Under the pieces are notes generated by a model. It was not told the origin of the DNA. It saw only the letters and a list, made by a program, of their open reading frames with translations, and made no database searches. A DNA stretch of 14,745 nt from Marine Group II euryarchaeote MED-G33 (lineage in GTDB: Archaea; Thermoplasmatota; Poseidoniia; Poseidoniales; Thalassarchaeaceae): positions 1 to 14,745 of the forward strand of contig CATISE010000029.1 in NCBI GenBank assembly GCA_949538655.1. The letters run 5' to 3'. Position numbers and translations under genes: made by a program. Below are positions 1-7,273 of this stretch, piece by piece. Within the stretch, counting starts at the first letter, position 1, and every line of letters starts with the position of its first letter.

Positions 1-23
1 CCACCAAGAATCACGTTTTTCAG

Positions 24-857
24 TCATTCTTGATTCGCCTCCAGTTCAAGATTGAGTCGAAGAACCGCATCAACTACATCCTTCTCTTCCTCGGTGAGCG
101 GGGAGACAACATCAGGGTCTGGGGCTCTCTTTTCAGCCATATAGACCAGACCAATGAAAGCTATTATTGCTGAAATTGAACCCAGTAAACCTCCGATTAG
201 ATACATCACCTGTTCCCAATGGATTTGATGCCACCCAGACGCCTCTAAACCTTCAGACCCCTTCTGCATAATTTCGTAAAACATCCATCCTCCAGCAATG
301 GCCAAAATCGCCAGAACAGATGCTTCTTTTTGGCGTTCTTCACCCATCATGACACAAAATGACCCTGCAAATGCTGCGATCAAAACCAAAACACTCAGGA
401 AAACATTGACCCAAGCGCCCCAAATGGTTTCACCGATTCCATTTGCGATTGCATCTGAGGGTTCCGAGATTAACATCAATCCAATCCAAATCAATCCTCC
501 GAATGCCATGGAAAACCCGAACGGCCTCAAACCACGTGGAAGCGGACCCACAGGAGATGGTCCGGAAAACGTTGCAATCAGTGAACCGATTGCCATCAAG
601 GCAACGGGACCAACCATGTAGAGAAGAACAGCAAGCAGTGCAGTTTCGGATGTATCTTCACCTCGTGTATTGGCTCCAAACAATACGATGATTGCCATGG
701 CGACAAAAAGGGTCACACCCGAAATTCGCCTACGCGGATCTTTTCGATCAGTGAGCCAAAACCCACTTGCAAGACAGAGCAAAGCCAGTGGTAACCAGAA
801 GCCAACCCATGGGTCCGATAGACTCCACATTGAGCCCGCCTCTTCGTTAGGGTTCAT
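24..857 (-). CDS. Predicted seven-helix integral membrane protein, unknown function
   Basis: I do not recognise the family. The 277-residue product has about seven hydrophobic segments, near residues 18-36, 46-62, 72-95, 112-131, 146-170, 178-197 and 217-241. A charged, probably cytoplasmic tail follows (245-277), with a short amphipathic stretch rich in Glu and Leu. A basic DRKDPRRR patch at 37-44 after the first helix suggests that loop faces the cytoplasm. No catalytic or metal-binding motif stands out. The ATG at 857 is chosen; a TTG one codon upstream is possible but less likely. No clear Shine-Dalgarno precedes it. It is divergent from rpl44e, with about 118 bases between the starts. 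It could be a lineage-specific membrane protein or a small transporter-like protein; the sequence does not decide. That it is a real gene is well supported by the long open frame and the regular helix pattern. Confidence 0.72.
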   Translation of the reverse strand: MNPNEEAGSMWSLSDPWVGFWLPLALLCLASGFWLTDRKDPRRRISGVTLFVAMAIIVLFGANTRGEDTSETALLAVLLYMVGPVALMAIGSLIATFSGPSPVGPLPRGLRPFGFSMAFGGLIWIGLMLISEPSDAIANGIGETIWGAWVNVFLSVLVLIAAFAGSFCVMMGEERQKEASVLAILAIAGGWMFYEIMQKGSEGLEASGWHQIHWEQVMYLIGGLLGSISAIIAFIGLVYMAEKRAPDPDVVSPLTEEEKDVVDAVLRLNLELEANQE

Positions 858-860
858 CAA

Positions 861-975
861 GGTTGACCGACTTTGCCACGCAGTCGCTCGATTTACGAAT
901 CCCTACGCGCGCGACACCCTCATATACGGGTCGATGGTCGCAGGCTCGCACCCACACGGTTAGGAGGCTCAAACA
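861..975. promoter_or_regulatory. Divergent promoter region with a candidate TATA box
   Basis: This gap separates the membrane-protein gene (-) from the ribosomal-protein cluster (+). An AT-rich catatac at 921-927 sits in otherwise GC-rich sequence, about 50 bases before the rpl44e ATG. That distance would suit an archaeal TATA box with a leader of roughly 25 bases. A strong Shine-Dalgarno, aggagg at 962-967, lies 8 bases before the ATG, which also argues for a leadered transcript. The TATA assignment is inference. No second box for the leftward gene is evident. Confidence 0.35.
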
Positions 976-1260
976 ATGGTCAAGATGCCACGTCAAGTCA
1001 AGCGTTACAGTCCAAAGGCTGGACGCCACACAATGCACACCATTGAGCGCGTCAAGAAACGACGTGCAAGTGAGTTGAAGTGGGGTCAGCGCAGATTCCG
1101 TCGTGTTACTGCAGGTTACCGTGGTTTCCCTCGTCCTAAGCCAGAGGGTCGTGAAAAGCCCACCAAGCGAGTCAACATTCTTTATCGGTGCACAGAAACC
1201 GGAAAGGCACACACTCCTCCATGCAAGCGAGCGAAGAAATTCGAACTCGTCGACAAGTAA
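976..1260 (+). CDS. rpl44e: Large-subunit ribosomal protein L44e (eL42 family), zinc ligands largely lost
   Basis: This is a component of the archaeal large ribosomal subunit near the E site, 94 residues, the usual length for the family. Diagnostic blocks are KMPRQ at the start, WGQRRFRR near 36-43, the RPKPEG segment at 53-58, KPTKRVNILYRC at 61-72 and the C-terminal AKKFE. Most homologues carry two CxxC knuckles. Here the first reads SPKA (12-15) and the second CTET (72-75), so three of four cysteines are missing and an extra Cys appears at 83. The start ATG is supported by aggagg at 962-967. An internal ATG at 985 would give a shorter version beginning MPRQ, but its spacing to the Shine-Dalgarno is worse. 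It is the first gene of the translation cluster and lies 15 bases before rps27e. Confidence 0.93.
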   Translation: MVKMPRQVKRYSPKAGRHTMHTIERVKKRRASELKWGQRRFRRVTAGYRGFPRPKPEGREKPTKRVNILYRCTETGKAHTPPCKRAKKFELVDK

Positions 1261-1275
1261 GATTAGGTGAGAAAA

Positions 1276-1449
1276 ATGGCCACTAGTAATTTCCTTCGAG
1301 TACACTGCCGCGATTGCGGAAATGAGCAGATTATTTTCGAGCGAGCAACCACTGTAATCAATTGCGGTGTTTGCGGCTCAGTTCTCGCCCGTCCAGCGGG
1401 TGGAAAGGCGCAACTAACAGGCGCATCGGTAGCTGAGATCCTCGAGTGA
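1276..1449 (+). CDS. rps27e: Small-subunit ribosomal protein S27e
   Basis: A zinc-ribbon protein of the small ribosomal subunit, 57 residues. The sequence NFLRVHCRDCGNEQ, then FERATTVINCGVCG and ARPAGGKA, is typical of archaeal S27e. The four zinc ligands Cys11, Cys14, Cys30 and Cys33 are all present, unlike the neighbouring L44e. A GTG at 1267 would add three residues. The ATG at 1276 is preferred because aggtga at 1265-1270 lies 5 bases before it as a Shine-Dalgarno, and family members start close to NFLRV. It follows rpl44e by 15 bases and precedes eif2a by 13, so it is very likely in one operon. Confidence 0.95.
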   Translation: MATSNFLRVHCRDCGNEQIIFERATTVINCGVCGSVLARPAGGKAQLTGASVAEILE

Positions 1450-1462
1450 AGGGGGTCAAAGC

Positions 1463-2248
1463 ATGTCGGAAGAAGCAGGTTGGCCAGAACTTGGCGAATT
1501 TCTTGTTTGTACCATTACCACCGTTAAGCAAAACGGTGTTTACGTTGATTTAGATGGATATCCAGGGCGAGAGGGTTTCATCTTCATTGGTGAAGTTGCT
1601 TCAGGCTGGGTCAAGAACATCAGATCAATTGTCCGAGAAGGACAGCGGGTAGTTGCCAAGGCATTGAAGGTCCGCAGGGACAAGAAAAGTATCGAACTCA
1701 GTATCAAGTCGGTCAGTGATGAACGACGTCGAGACACACTCCAGCGATGGAAGAACAAACAGCGTGCAAGTCAATTACTACGAATTGTAGGTGAGCGCTC
1801 TGGATGGGATGACGTCAAAATAAGTGAAATGAATACTGAGCTCACTGAAACATTTGGTGGCCTGTACGTGGCTTTTGAAGAAACAGCAATTGAGAACAAT
1901 GCTCTCGCTAACGAAGGCTTTGAAGGTGATTGGATTGCAGTTTTCATCGAAATCGCCATCGAGAATATCATACCTGAATTCGTCAATATCCGTGCGATTG
2001 CAGATATCCAGATTCATGGAAGTGAAGGGATTGAAGTGATTCGCAAGGCATTGACCGCAGTCGAAGCCTGTTCTTCAGAACCCGATGAAGTCGAAATTTC
2101 ATCGTATTATGATGGTGCGCCCGAGTACCGTATTGAACTCAAAGCCCCTGATTGGGAGATTGCAGAATCTCATTGGGAGAAAGTTGAGACGGCCATTTCC
2201 GAAACCATTACCGCTGACGTCGGCGTTGTTGAAATCTCGCGCCGCTGA
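1463..2248 (+). CDS. eif2a: Translation initiation factor aIF2 subunit alpha
   Basis: This is the alpha subunit of the heterotrimeric initiation factor that carries Met-tRNAi to the small ribosomal subunit. The product is 261 residues, normal for the archaeal family. An N-terminal S1/OB domain spans about residues 9-85, with GEFLVCTITTVKQNGVYV, EVASGWVKNIRSIV and KSIELSIK as recognisable blocks. A helical domain follows (about 88-170, starting ERRRDTLQRWKNKQRA), then a C-terminal alpha/beta domain (about 178-261) that contacts the gamma subunit in known structures. The region that aligns with the phosphorylated serine loop of eukaryotic eIF2-alpha is VKNIRSIV (49-56). The ATG is preceded by gggggt at 1451-1456, with 6 bases between. 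The place after rps27e and before nop10 is the conserved archaeal order. Confidence 0.95.
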   Translation: MSEEAGWPELGEFLVCTITTVKQNGVYVDLDGYPGREGFIFIGEVASGWVKNIRSIVREGQRVVAKALKVRRDKKSIELSIKSVSDERRRDTLQRWKNKQRASQLLRIVGERSGWDDVKISEMNTELTETFGGLYVAFEETAIENNALANEGFEGDWIAVFIEIAIENIIPEFVNIRAIADIQIHGSEGIEVIRKALTAVEACSSEPDEVEISSYYDGAPEYRIELKAPDWEIAESHWEKVETAISETITADVGVVEISRR

Positions 2249-2298
2249 CCCTCTATTGAAGAGAGAGGTTCAAAGGCCGCACCATGAGGCCATGAACT

Positions 2299-2508
2299 AT
2301 GCCTCGGACCCGATTGCAGAAATGTACCGCTTGTGGAGCGTACGGACTTTCCGAGACTTGTGAGGAATGTGGTGCTCAAGCACAAGCAGCAGGGCCCATG
2401 CGATTTTCTCCAGAAGATGCCAGAGCGGATCTTCGTCGAAAACTCAAACAGGTCGAATCCAAAGAGTGGGCTTCGAATTTACCTTCATCGGAGGATGAAG
2501 AGGAATGA
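2299..2508 (+). CDS. nop10: H/ACA ribonucleoprotein subunit Nop10
   Basis: A small scaffold protein of the H/ACA RNP, which guides Cbf5-dependent pseudouridylation of rRNA. The zinc-binding N-terminus has Cys9, Cys12, Cys21 and Cys24 (KCTACG and TCEECG), followed by the hallmark RFSPEDA segment (35-41) and a basic helix. Archaeal homologues usually run about 55-60 residues. This one has 69 because of an extra acidic tail (SSEDEEE). It starts 50 bases after eif2a, a larger gap than elsewhere in the cluster, and its stop overlaps the next start in an ATGA. A weak Shine-Dalgarno-like gagg lies at 2286-2289. Confidence 0.93.
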   Translation: MPRTRLQKCTACGAYGLSETCEECGAQAQAAGPMRFSPEDARADLRRKLKQVESKEWASNLPSSEDEEE

Positions 2509-3257
2509 GTACCACAATCCATTGGATTGGCGAAATCGGATTGCCTGAGAATCAGATGATTATCGCTGCCGTCCCTGGGGTAGGGAATATAGGGAAATTG
2601 GTGGTTGACACCCTTAATGAGCAACATGAATCTTCGTTACTTGCCCGTATTATCCATCCTGATTTACCTCCACATTCAACCTTAGAAGATGGTTTGTTGG
2701 TCCCACCTCACCTTTCGATTCATTCCGTCAAAATGGAAAATTCAAATCCAGTAATCACGATTACAGGGAACGGACAGCCCATGACTCCGCGCGGTCAACA
2801 TGAGATGGCTGAATCGATTCTTCAACTCGCAGTAGATTCGAAAACCCCCATGGTTGTTGTTCTCGCAGGCCTTAGCGCCAAACCAGGTGAGGAACACATT
2901 CACCTGACCTGTTCCTCAAAGGATGTCCAAGACGCATTGAAAGAGCGTGGAATTTCAGTAAGTACTGAACAACCATCAGGTGGGATGCTAGGGATTGCGG
3001 GACTACTCGTATCCCTTTCTCCGATTCATGATGTTTCCAGCGCGGCTTACTCTGCAGAATCTGTTGGCACCAGTATCGATGTAGTCACTGCGGATCGCCT
3101 TGCACAACGAATCAGTTCTGATTTCGACTTGGGTCTCGATTTGCCCATTGACAATACACGAGAAACTGCTGCCCGCTTACTATCAATGATGGAAGGCAAG
3201 GAAATAGCGGGTATTGATTTGAGTGAAGATGACTCCGTCTCAGGCTTCTATGCTTGA
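2505..3257 (+). CDS. PAC2-family protein (proteasome assembly chaperone-like)
   Basis: A 250-residue member of the PAC2 family, which in eukaryotes includes proteasome assembly chaperones 1 and 2. Archaeal members regularly follow nop10. Recognisable features are AAVPGVGNIGKLVVDTL (21-37), the PDLPPHSTLEDG segment (53-64), a MVVVLAGLS strand (115-123) and a GGMLGIAGLLVSL glycine-rich loop near 159-171. The C-terminal segment (about 195-235) looks helical. The biochemical role in archaea is not settled; proteasome assembly is inference from the family. It overlaps nop10 by 4 bases (ATGA), implying translational coupling. The nearby SAMP-like gene, after the tRNA, would fit a link to protein turnover, but that is speculative. 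Confidence 0.88.
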   Translation: MSTTIHWIGEIGLPENQMIIAAVPGVGNIGKLVVDTLNEQHESSLLARIIHPDLPPHSTLEDGLLVPPHLSIHSVKMENSNPVITITGNGQPMTPRGQHEMAESILQLAVDSKTPMVVVLAGLSAKPGEEHIHLTCSSKDVQDALKERGISVSTEQPSGGMLGIAGLLVSLSPIHDVSSAAYSAESVGTSIDVVTADRLAQRISSDFDLGLDLPIDNTRETAARLLSMMEGKEIAGIDLSEDDSVSGFYA

Positions 3258-3300
3258 GACTCGTCAGACTTATGTCAAAAGTCAAGGTCGACGGGCTACA

Positions 3301-3386
3301 GCCGAGATCGCATAGCCCGGTATCGCGGTGGATTCGAAATCCACTGTCCTCGTGACGCGGGAGTTCAAATCTCTCTCTCGGCGCCA
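3301..3386 (+). tRNA. tRNA-Ser (anticodon CGA), CCA encoded
   Basis: The sequence folds as a class II tRNA. The acceptor stem pairs GCCGAGA (3301-3307) with TCTCGGC (3376-3382), followed by discriminator G (3383) and an encoded CCA (3384-3386). The anticodon stem GTGGA/TCCAC is perfect and encloses loop TTCGAAA, giving anticodon CGA, which reads UCG. The extended variable arm can form GTC/GAC. The T arm is GGGAG-TTCAAAT-CTCTC with one G.U pair. The D loop has the conserved A14, G15, G18-G19 and A21, but the D stem is weak: G10-C25 and C11-G24 pair while A12 faces C23. A possible TATA-like ttatgtc at 3270-3276 lies about 25-30 bases upstream. No intron is seen. Confidence 0.95.
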
Positions 3387-3395
3387 TCAACCTCT

Positions 3396-3411
3396 TCAGG
3401 TGAACACCTGA
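3396..3411. repeat. Perfect 16-base palindrome between tRNA-Ser and the SAMP-like gene
   Basis: The sequence tcaggtg-aa-cacctga is a perfect inverted repeat with 7-bp arms around two bases. It begins 10 bases after the tRNA CCA end and stops 9 bases before the next ATG. As RNA it would form a tight hairpin just upstream of the start codon. It could help 3' processing of the tRNA, end its transcript, or act as an operator for the small downstream gene. The sequence alone does not choose among these. Confidence 0.6.
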
Positions 3412-3420
3412 GCGGACCCC

Positions 3421-3621
3421 ATGGAGGTCGGCGTGACTCACGAGGGGGAGCGGGTAGTCATGACGTTTGAAGAACCGATTTCCATTGCCAAAGTCCTGGA
3501 AAAAATGGAAATCCCCCCCTCTACAGTTTTGACCATTGTTGGTGAACAAATTGTCCCTCACACATCGTTAATCAATGGCGATCTTGAGATTGAATTGATA
3601 ATCGTCTCAAGTGGTGGTTAG
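3421..3621 (+). CDS. SAMP/Urm1/ThiS-like beta-grasp (ubiquitin-fold) protein ending in Gly-Gly
   Basis: A 66-residue beta-grasp protein of the MoaD/ThiS/Urm1 superfamily. Such proteins are adenylated at the C-terminal glycine by an E1-like enzyme and then carry sulfur for tRNA thiolation or cofactor synthesis, or modify other proteins. Visible features are a beta hairpin at residues 1-16, the AKVLEKMEIPPSTVLTIVG block (23-41) that matches the helix and strand of the fold, the late strand ELIIVS and the terminal Gly-Gly needed for activation. Length and ending resemble haloarchaeal SAMP2, but ThiS- or MoaD-like use is possible. ATG at 3421 is the only good start; no strong Shine-Dalgarno is seen, and a 16-base palindrome lies just upstream. 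Its TAG stop overlaps the TAA of the convergent nuclease gene by 3 bases. Confidence 0.8.
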   Translation: MEVGVTHEGERVVMTFEEPISIAKVLEKMEIPPSTVLTIVGEQIVPHTSLINGDLEIELIIVSSGG

Positions 3622-5453
3622 TCCTCACGACGTTTTAGGATTACAAGCCGAGTGTTTTTCTGGAATTTGATTTCTGGCTGATCGAAGAATTGTGAATAAA
3701 CTCCATTGAGAATCGCAATATCGTCACCAGGGCGAACGGACCTTGCACTGGGTGGCATTGCAAACGCATAGGCGACAATACTGATTGATCCAGTCGCATC
3801 CTGAATTGTCAGTCTCCATTTTGGCTTGCCTGAACTGGTCCGATTCTTTTGCCATGTTGTATCTCGAATGGTCATCACCCGGCCAACCACACTGCCTGCG
3901 GTGATTAAACCGACAATTTTCTCACCATCGGCATCCTCTGGATCGATGATTTCTATTTCTGATACATCATCGAGTTCAACACTTGGATTCAGATTCCATT
4001 CAGTGGGTCTTCCACGTTTAATCCGGACGTGAGAACCATTGGCAATACGCCTAGTGATACGTTTTGGTTTCGGGAAAAAGCAGTTTTTCACTTCAATTCG
4101 GTCGACACCTTGCTGCAAATTGAATTTAATCTGGATATTACCATCATCATCGCTCTGTGGTGATAACAATCCAGTCACTTCTCCACAAATATCGATTCTT
4201 GTCATCAGATCCATCGCTGCAGTAATCGGCCATTTTCGTCCAGCATGCTGTAGACTTTCCATCGACGGCAACCCCTTCCGATCATCTCCATTTGGACAAA
4301 TACTCCTGTGATTACAAGACAAACAACGGGCAAGGGGGTTTTCATCCACACCCACATTGATCCCACCAGCTTCGAATTTTTGCATGGGTGCTGGCTCTGC
4401 TGGATAATCTGTTATGTCTGTACTCCGGTTGGTGAAGAGCTGCTCGTAACTAGAACGAAGTTCAGCCTCCAATTCTAGAAGACGGCTTTCGTCAGGTGCA
4501 GAGACTGTCTTGATTACTGGGACACCTGCATACCATAATTTCAGATTCTCAACCCTTGATGTTCGGCCATGCGTTTCCCACCATAGCCATGCATAGATTT
4601 CGAGTTGGAGAACGTATCCAGCCGAACGATCATTGTTACCCATCGCTGCCTTGAGATCTACAATCGAAATACTTCCATCCCAATCATAGACGAAATCGTA
4701 TTCTCCTGCAAACCAATGTTCTGGGTGAATTGAACCCAAGGAGAATGTACCCGCATCAGGGTCGACGAACCAAGGTCTGGCGATTTCCCAAGCTTCCATC
4801 AGAGTACAATCACCCTCGGTTACGGAAGGGTGGGGTTGTGACCAATTGTGTGGATAACCATCAGGGGCAGGCCATTCAGGCCTTCTTCCTGCACGAAATC
4901 CAGACAATTTCGGCCCACCATTTTCCGAAAGACATTTTTCGACTTCTTGTAGGTGGAAATCAAGAGTTGCATTGATCATTGAGACCATTTGTTCATCATC
5001 AAAATCCTCAGCATTCCCGATTGACATCGGATGGTCTTCGAAATCATCTACATGGCTTTCCCTGACCATCGGGAAGTGAATTCCAACACGTTCACGCATC
5101 CACGCTCGCAGAGATTCCAAATCATCTAACGATTCTCGAATTGCAAGATTTGGGGCAAGGTAACGATCTGAGTTTTCTCGATCTGGTCGCTCATCGGCAT
5201 CCAAAGGCGTTTCCAAAATCTGCCAATCCGCATCTGGCGCAACCAGTATTGGGCTTTCCCGAAGGACTCTACAAACTGTATTTTCGACGATATGTCCGCG
5301 CATCATCGCAGGAACTTGAGGTCCACGAAGAAATTCGATTCGTTGGTGGTACCAGGAGCGTGGACAACCTTTGTACTGAATGAGACTGGTCGCTGATAGA
5401 CGTCTGAATTTGCTGACCAACAGCGCATCATCATCGACGATTTGAACGGGCAC
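3618..5453 (-). CDS. PD-(D/E)XK nuclease with Fe-S cysteines and C-terminal OB-like region (paralogue B)
   Basis: A 611-residue RecB/Cas4/Dna2-like nuclease candidate. The N-terminal LSATSLIQYKGC (19-30) brings the first cluster cysteine, Cys30. Motif I is GHIVE (53-57, His54). The catalytic core is AGEYDFV (Asp253) followed by IVDLKA (Asp266, Lys268), then a QLEIYAWLWWE helix (Gln283, Tyr287). Cys377, Cys380 and Cys386 (Cx2Cx5C) complete a Cas4/AddB-like four-cysteine arrangement that in relatives binds a 4Fe-4S cluster. Residues 520-608 look like an OB-fold (VGRVMTIRDTTW, then LTIQDATGSISIVAY and VRPGDDIAILNG). An OB-like segment may also lie at 415-505. The start is GTG; an in-frame TAA lies four codons upstream, and the MPV opening matches its paralogue. 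It lies 49 bases downstream of paralogue A and is convergent with the SAMP-like gene. No helicase motifs are present, so it is not a full Dna2 or AddB. Confidence 0.85.
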   Translation of the reverse strand: MPVQIVDDDALLVSKFRRLSATSLIQYKGCPRSWYHQRIEFLRGPQVPAMMRGHIVENTVCRVLRESPILVAPDADWQILETPLDADERPDRENSDRYLAPNLAIRESLDDLESLRAWMRERVGIHFPMVRESHVDDFEDHPMSIGNAEDFDDEQMVSMINATLDFHLQEVEKCLSENGGPKLSGFRAGRRPEWPAPDGYPHNWSQPHPSVTEGDCTLMEAWEIARPWFVDPDAGTFSLGSIHPEHWFAGEYDFVYDWDGSISIVDLKAAMGNNDRSAGYVLQLEIYAWLWWETHGRTSRVENLKLWYAGVPVIKTVSAPDESRLLELEAELRSSYEQLFTNRSTDITDYPAEPAPMQKFEAGGINVGVDENPLARCLSCNHRSICPNGDDRKGLPSMESLQHAGRKWPITAAMDLMTRIDICGEVTGLLSPQSDDDGNIQIKFNLQQGVDRIEVKNCFFPKPKRITRRIANGSHVRIKRGRPTEWNLNPSVELDDVSEIEIIDPEDADGEKIVGLITAGSVVGRVMTIRDTTWQKNRTSSGKPKWRLTIQDATGSISIVAYAFAMPPSARSVRPGDDIAILNGVYSQFFDQPEIKFQKNTRLVILKRRED

Positions 5454-5502
5454 GAACCAGTCTTATCATTCGCCGTCTTTGAACCATGCGGCCAGAATCA
5501 AC

Positions 5503-7269
5503 TCAATCCAAATCAGGAGGGTTATTTTCGACAGTCATCCGTGTATTTCTGGGGTCGATTCGCAATTGTGGAGTTCCTTCCCTCCAACCAATTTCTGCTG
5601 CCATGAATCGAACGTGATCTCCGACCTGAAGGTTATCGAATGATTCACTGCGCCCCCTTCCAAATGCCACGACTTCGGTCAGAGCAGTTCCATCCCAAAT
5701 ATGGGCGGTGGACATCGACCAATCCTTTCCTTTGGCATTGGTTCCACTATTGGCTCCTCGGCTGATGACGACACCTGAGACATTGGCACGCGTTGGAATT
5801 AATCCCATTCGATCTATCTCTAAATCGGCAGCATCCTCTTCTTTCAGAATTTCACTATCTGAATCAAGATACAAGCGTATCATTCCCCGCCACTGTCCAG
5901 GTGCAGCATTGACGACGACGACATTCCCCTCGTATCCATGCAAAGTTGGGAATTGATTCACACCCATTTCTTCGATGACCGCTGTTTTGTCACCTGCTGT
6001 GATGGCTGCCCCGATTACATGGTCTCCATAGTGGTTGGGCATAGGCCCCCAATGTCCATGCAGAGCCCCTTTCACCGTTACGCGACTTGGAAGATCTGCA
6101 ATTGCACTATATGGTGAACCTGCGGGTTTTATTTCGAGATCAGGAATGAGTGAATGGAGTGGTTGTTCTTGGCCACCTCTAGGGTAATCACAAGTTTTCA
6201 ATCCATGGCAAATTTCGCAACCGAGGTTTCCATCTGCTGAAGATTCGGTAGCATCCAGGTACAAATCATCCAAAGAGGTCGCTGCCATTTCATCTTGAAT
6301 GGATTTTAATCGTAGGCTTTCAGCCCTCAAATCATCAATCAAATCTGCCTTGTGGATAAATCCATCAGCCAAGTGCCATGACTTTGCCTCGGTCACCATT
6401 CCTTCCTCGACGCGATTTTGTGGCTTTTTCGGATGTGTTCTTGTTTCATTCCAAAGCCATTGATAGAATCGGAGTTGGTGGGCGACACCCGAATGATTTC
6501 TTCCAGTACCACGGTTTGCTTTGATATCGATAATGTGGATTTCCCCTCGCCATCTGTTGGCAACGTCGAGTTCCCCCGCCGCCCACCCATCCGGGTGGAA
6601 CAACCGCTGGGCAGAAACAATTCTCGGGTCCTTGGCCCAAGGTCTAGCAATTTCCCAAGCTTCCCACCACGAACAGGGTTCGCCTGAATTCAACCAACCT
6701 TCACCGGCTTCTATATCCCAACAAGGAGAAGGGGTTCCGAAAGGATCACCTCCATCTCTAAATGCCTCTAGGTGTGGGCCTCCATTTGCCTCCAAGCATG
6801 CCTTCGCCTCACCCATTTGCAATTTGATTGCATTCTTGACCATTGAATTCAATTTTTCTCGTTTGACTTCACTGGCGGACCGACCATCGGCTTTCCAAAG
6901 ACAATCCGACCATGCTGCATTCAGTTGGTCAATCATTTTGTCTACAATGGGTCGCATCAGTGAACGCAACCAATCATTCAACGAATCTAGGCAGTTGATT
7001 TCCATGCGCTTTCCTTCTTCTCCAGGTGCCCATTGCGTGGCTCCCTCGTTCATTCCATCTGAGTGATGTGGGCGTTCCATCCAAATTGCAGTCGCCGCTT
7101 CTTCAACGATATGTCCCAACAGCATCTCTGGGTGTGTTGCGACCCGAATGCCCAATCTCCGAGTCAAGAACCAATCACGCTTACAGCGTTCCCAAGTCAC
7201 CAATGAAGAAGCGCTCAAACGTCTCCTGCTACGTGCATGCACGCCAGTGGGTTGAGGGATGACTGGCAT
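5503..7269 (-). CDS. PD-(D/E)XK nuclease with Fe-S cysteines and C-terminal OB-like region (paralogue A)
   Basis: A 588-residue paralogue of the downstream gene with the same domain order. Key residues are Cys29 in SLVTWERCKRDWF, GHIVEEA (His53), AGELDV (Asp235), IIDIKA (Asp248, Lys250), QLRFYQWLWNE (Gln265, Tyr269) and a Cx2Cx5C trio at Cys351, Cys354 and Cys360. The C-terminal region (about 494-580) resembles an OB-fold, with VSGVVISRGANSG and LQVGDHVRFMAAEIG. Both paralogues share CL(S/E)xNGGPxL and EAWEIARPW before the catalytic core, which supports duplication. The open frame extends upstream to 7368, but that would overlap ABCE1. ATG at 7269 leaves a 4-base gap after the ABCE1 stop and aligns with the MPV start of the paralogue. 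The activity on DNA, and whether it pairs with paralogue B, are inference. Confidence 0.85.
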   Translation of the reverse strand: MPVIPQPTGVHARSRRRLSASSLVTWERCKRDWFLTRRLGIRVATHPEMLLGHIVEEAATAIWMERPHHSDGMNEGATQWAPGEEGKRMEINCLDSLNDWLRSLMRPIVDKMIDQLNAAWSDCLWKADGRSASEVKREKLNSMVKNAIKLQMGEAKACLEANGGPHLEAFRDGGDPFGTPSPCWDIEAGEGWLNSGEPCSWWEAWEIARPWAKDPRIVSAQRLFHPDGWAAGELDVANRWRGEIHIIDIKANRGTGRNHSGVAHQLRFYQWLWNETRTHPKKPQNRVEEGMVTEAKSWHLADGFIHKADLIDDLRAESLRLKSIQDEMAATSLDDLYLDATESSADGNLGCEICHGLKTCDYPRGGQEQPLHSLIPDLEIKPAGSPYSAIADLPSRVTVKGALHGHWGPMPNHYGDHVIGAAITAGDKTAVIEEMGVNQFPTLHGYEGNVVVVNAAPGQWRGMIRLYLDSDSEILKEEDAADLEIDRMGLIPTRANVSGVVISRGANSGTNAKGKDWSMSTAHIWDGTALTEVVAFGRGRSESFDNLQVGDHVRFMAAEIGWREGTPQLRIDPRNTRMTVENNPPDLD

Positions 7270-7273
7270 TTTT

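Noticed and set aside
847..1305. Minus-strand frame of 152 codons across rpl44e
   Set aside because: It lies antisense to a clear ribosomal protein gene and its translation resembles no protein family I know.
6521..7066. Plus-strand frame of 181 codons inside nuclease paralogue A
   Set aside because: It is antisense to a well-supported gene with intact catalytic motifs, and it shows no motif of its own.
3618..7269. CRISPR-associated Cas4 identity for the two nucleases
   Set aside because: Both are about three times the length of Cas4, carry extra OB-like regions, and no cas1, cas2 or array is in the window. Only the nuclease core is shared.
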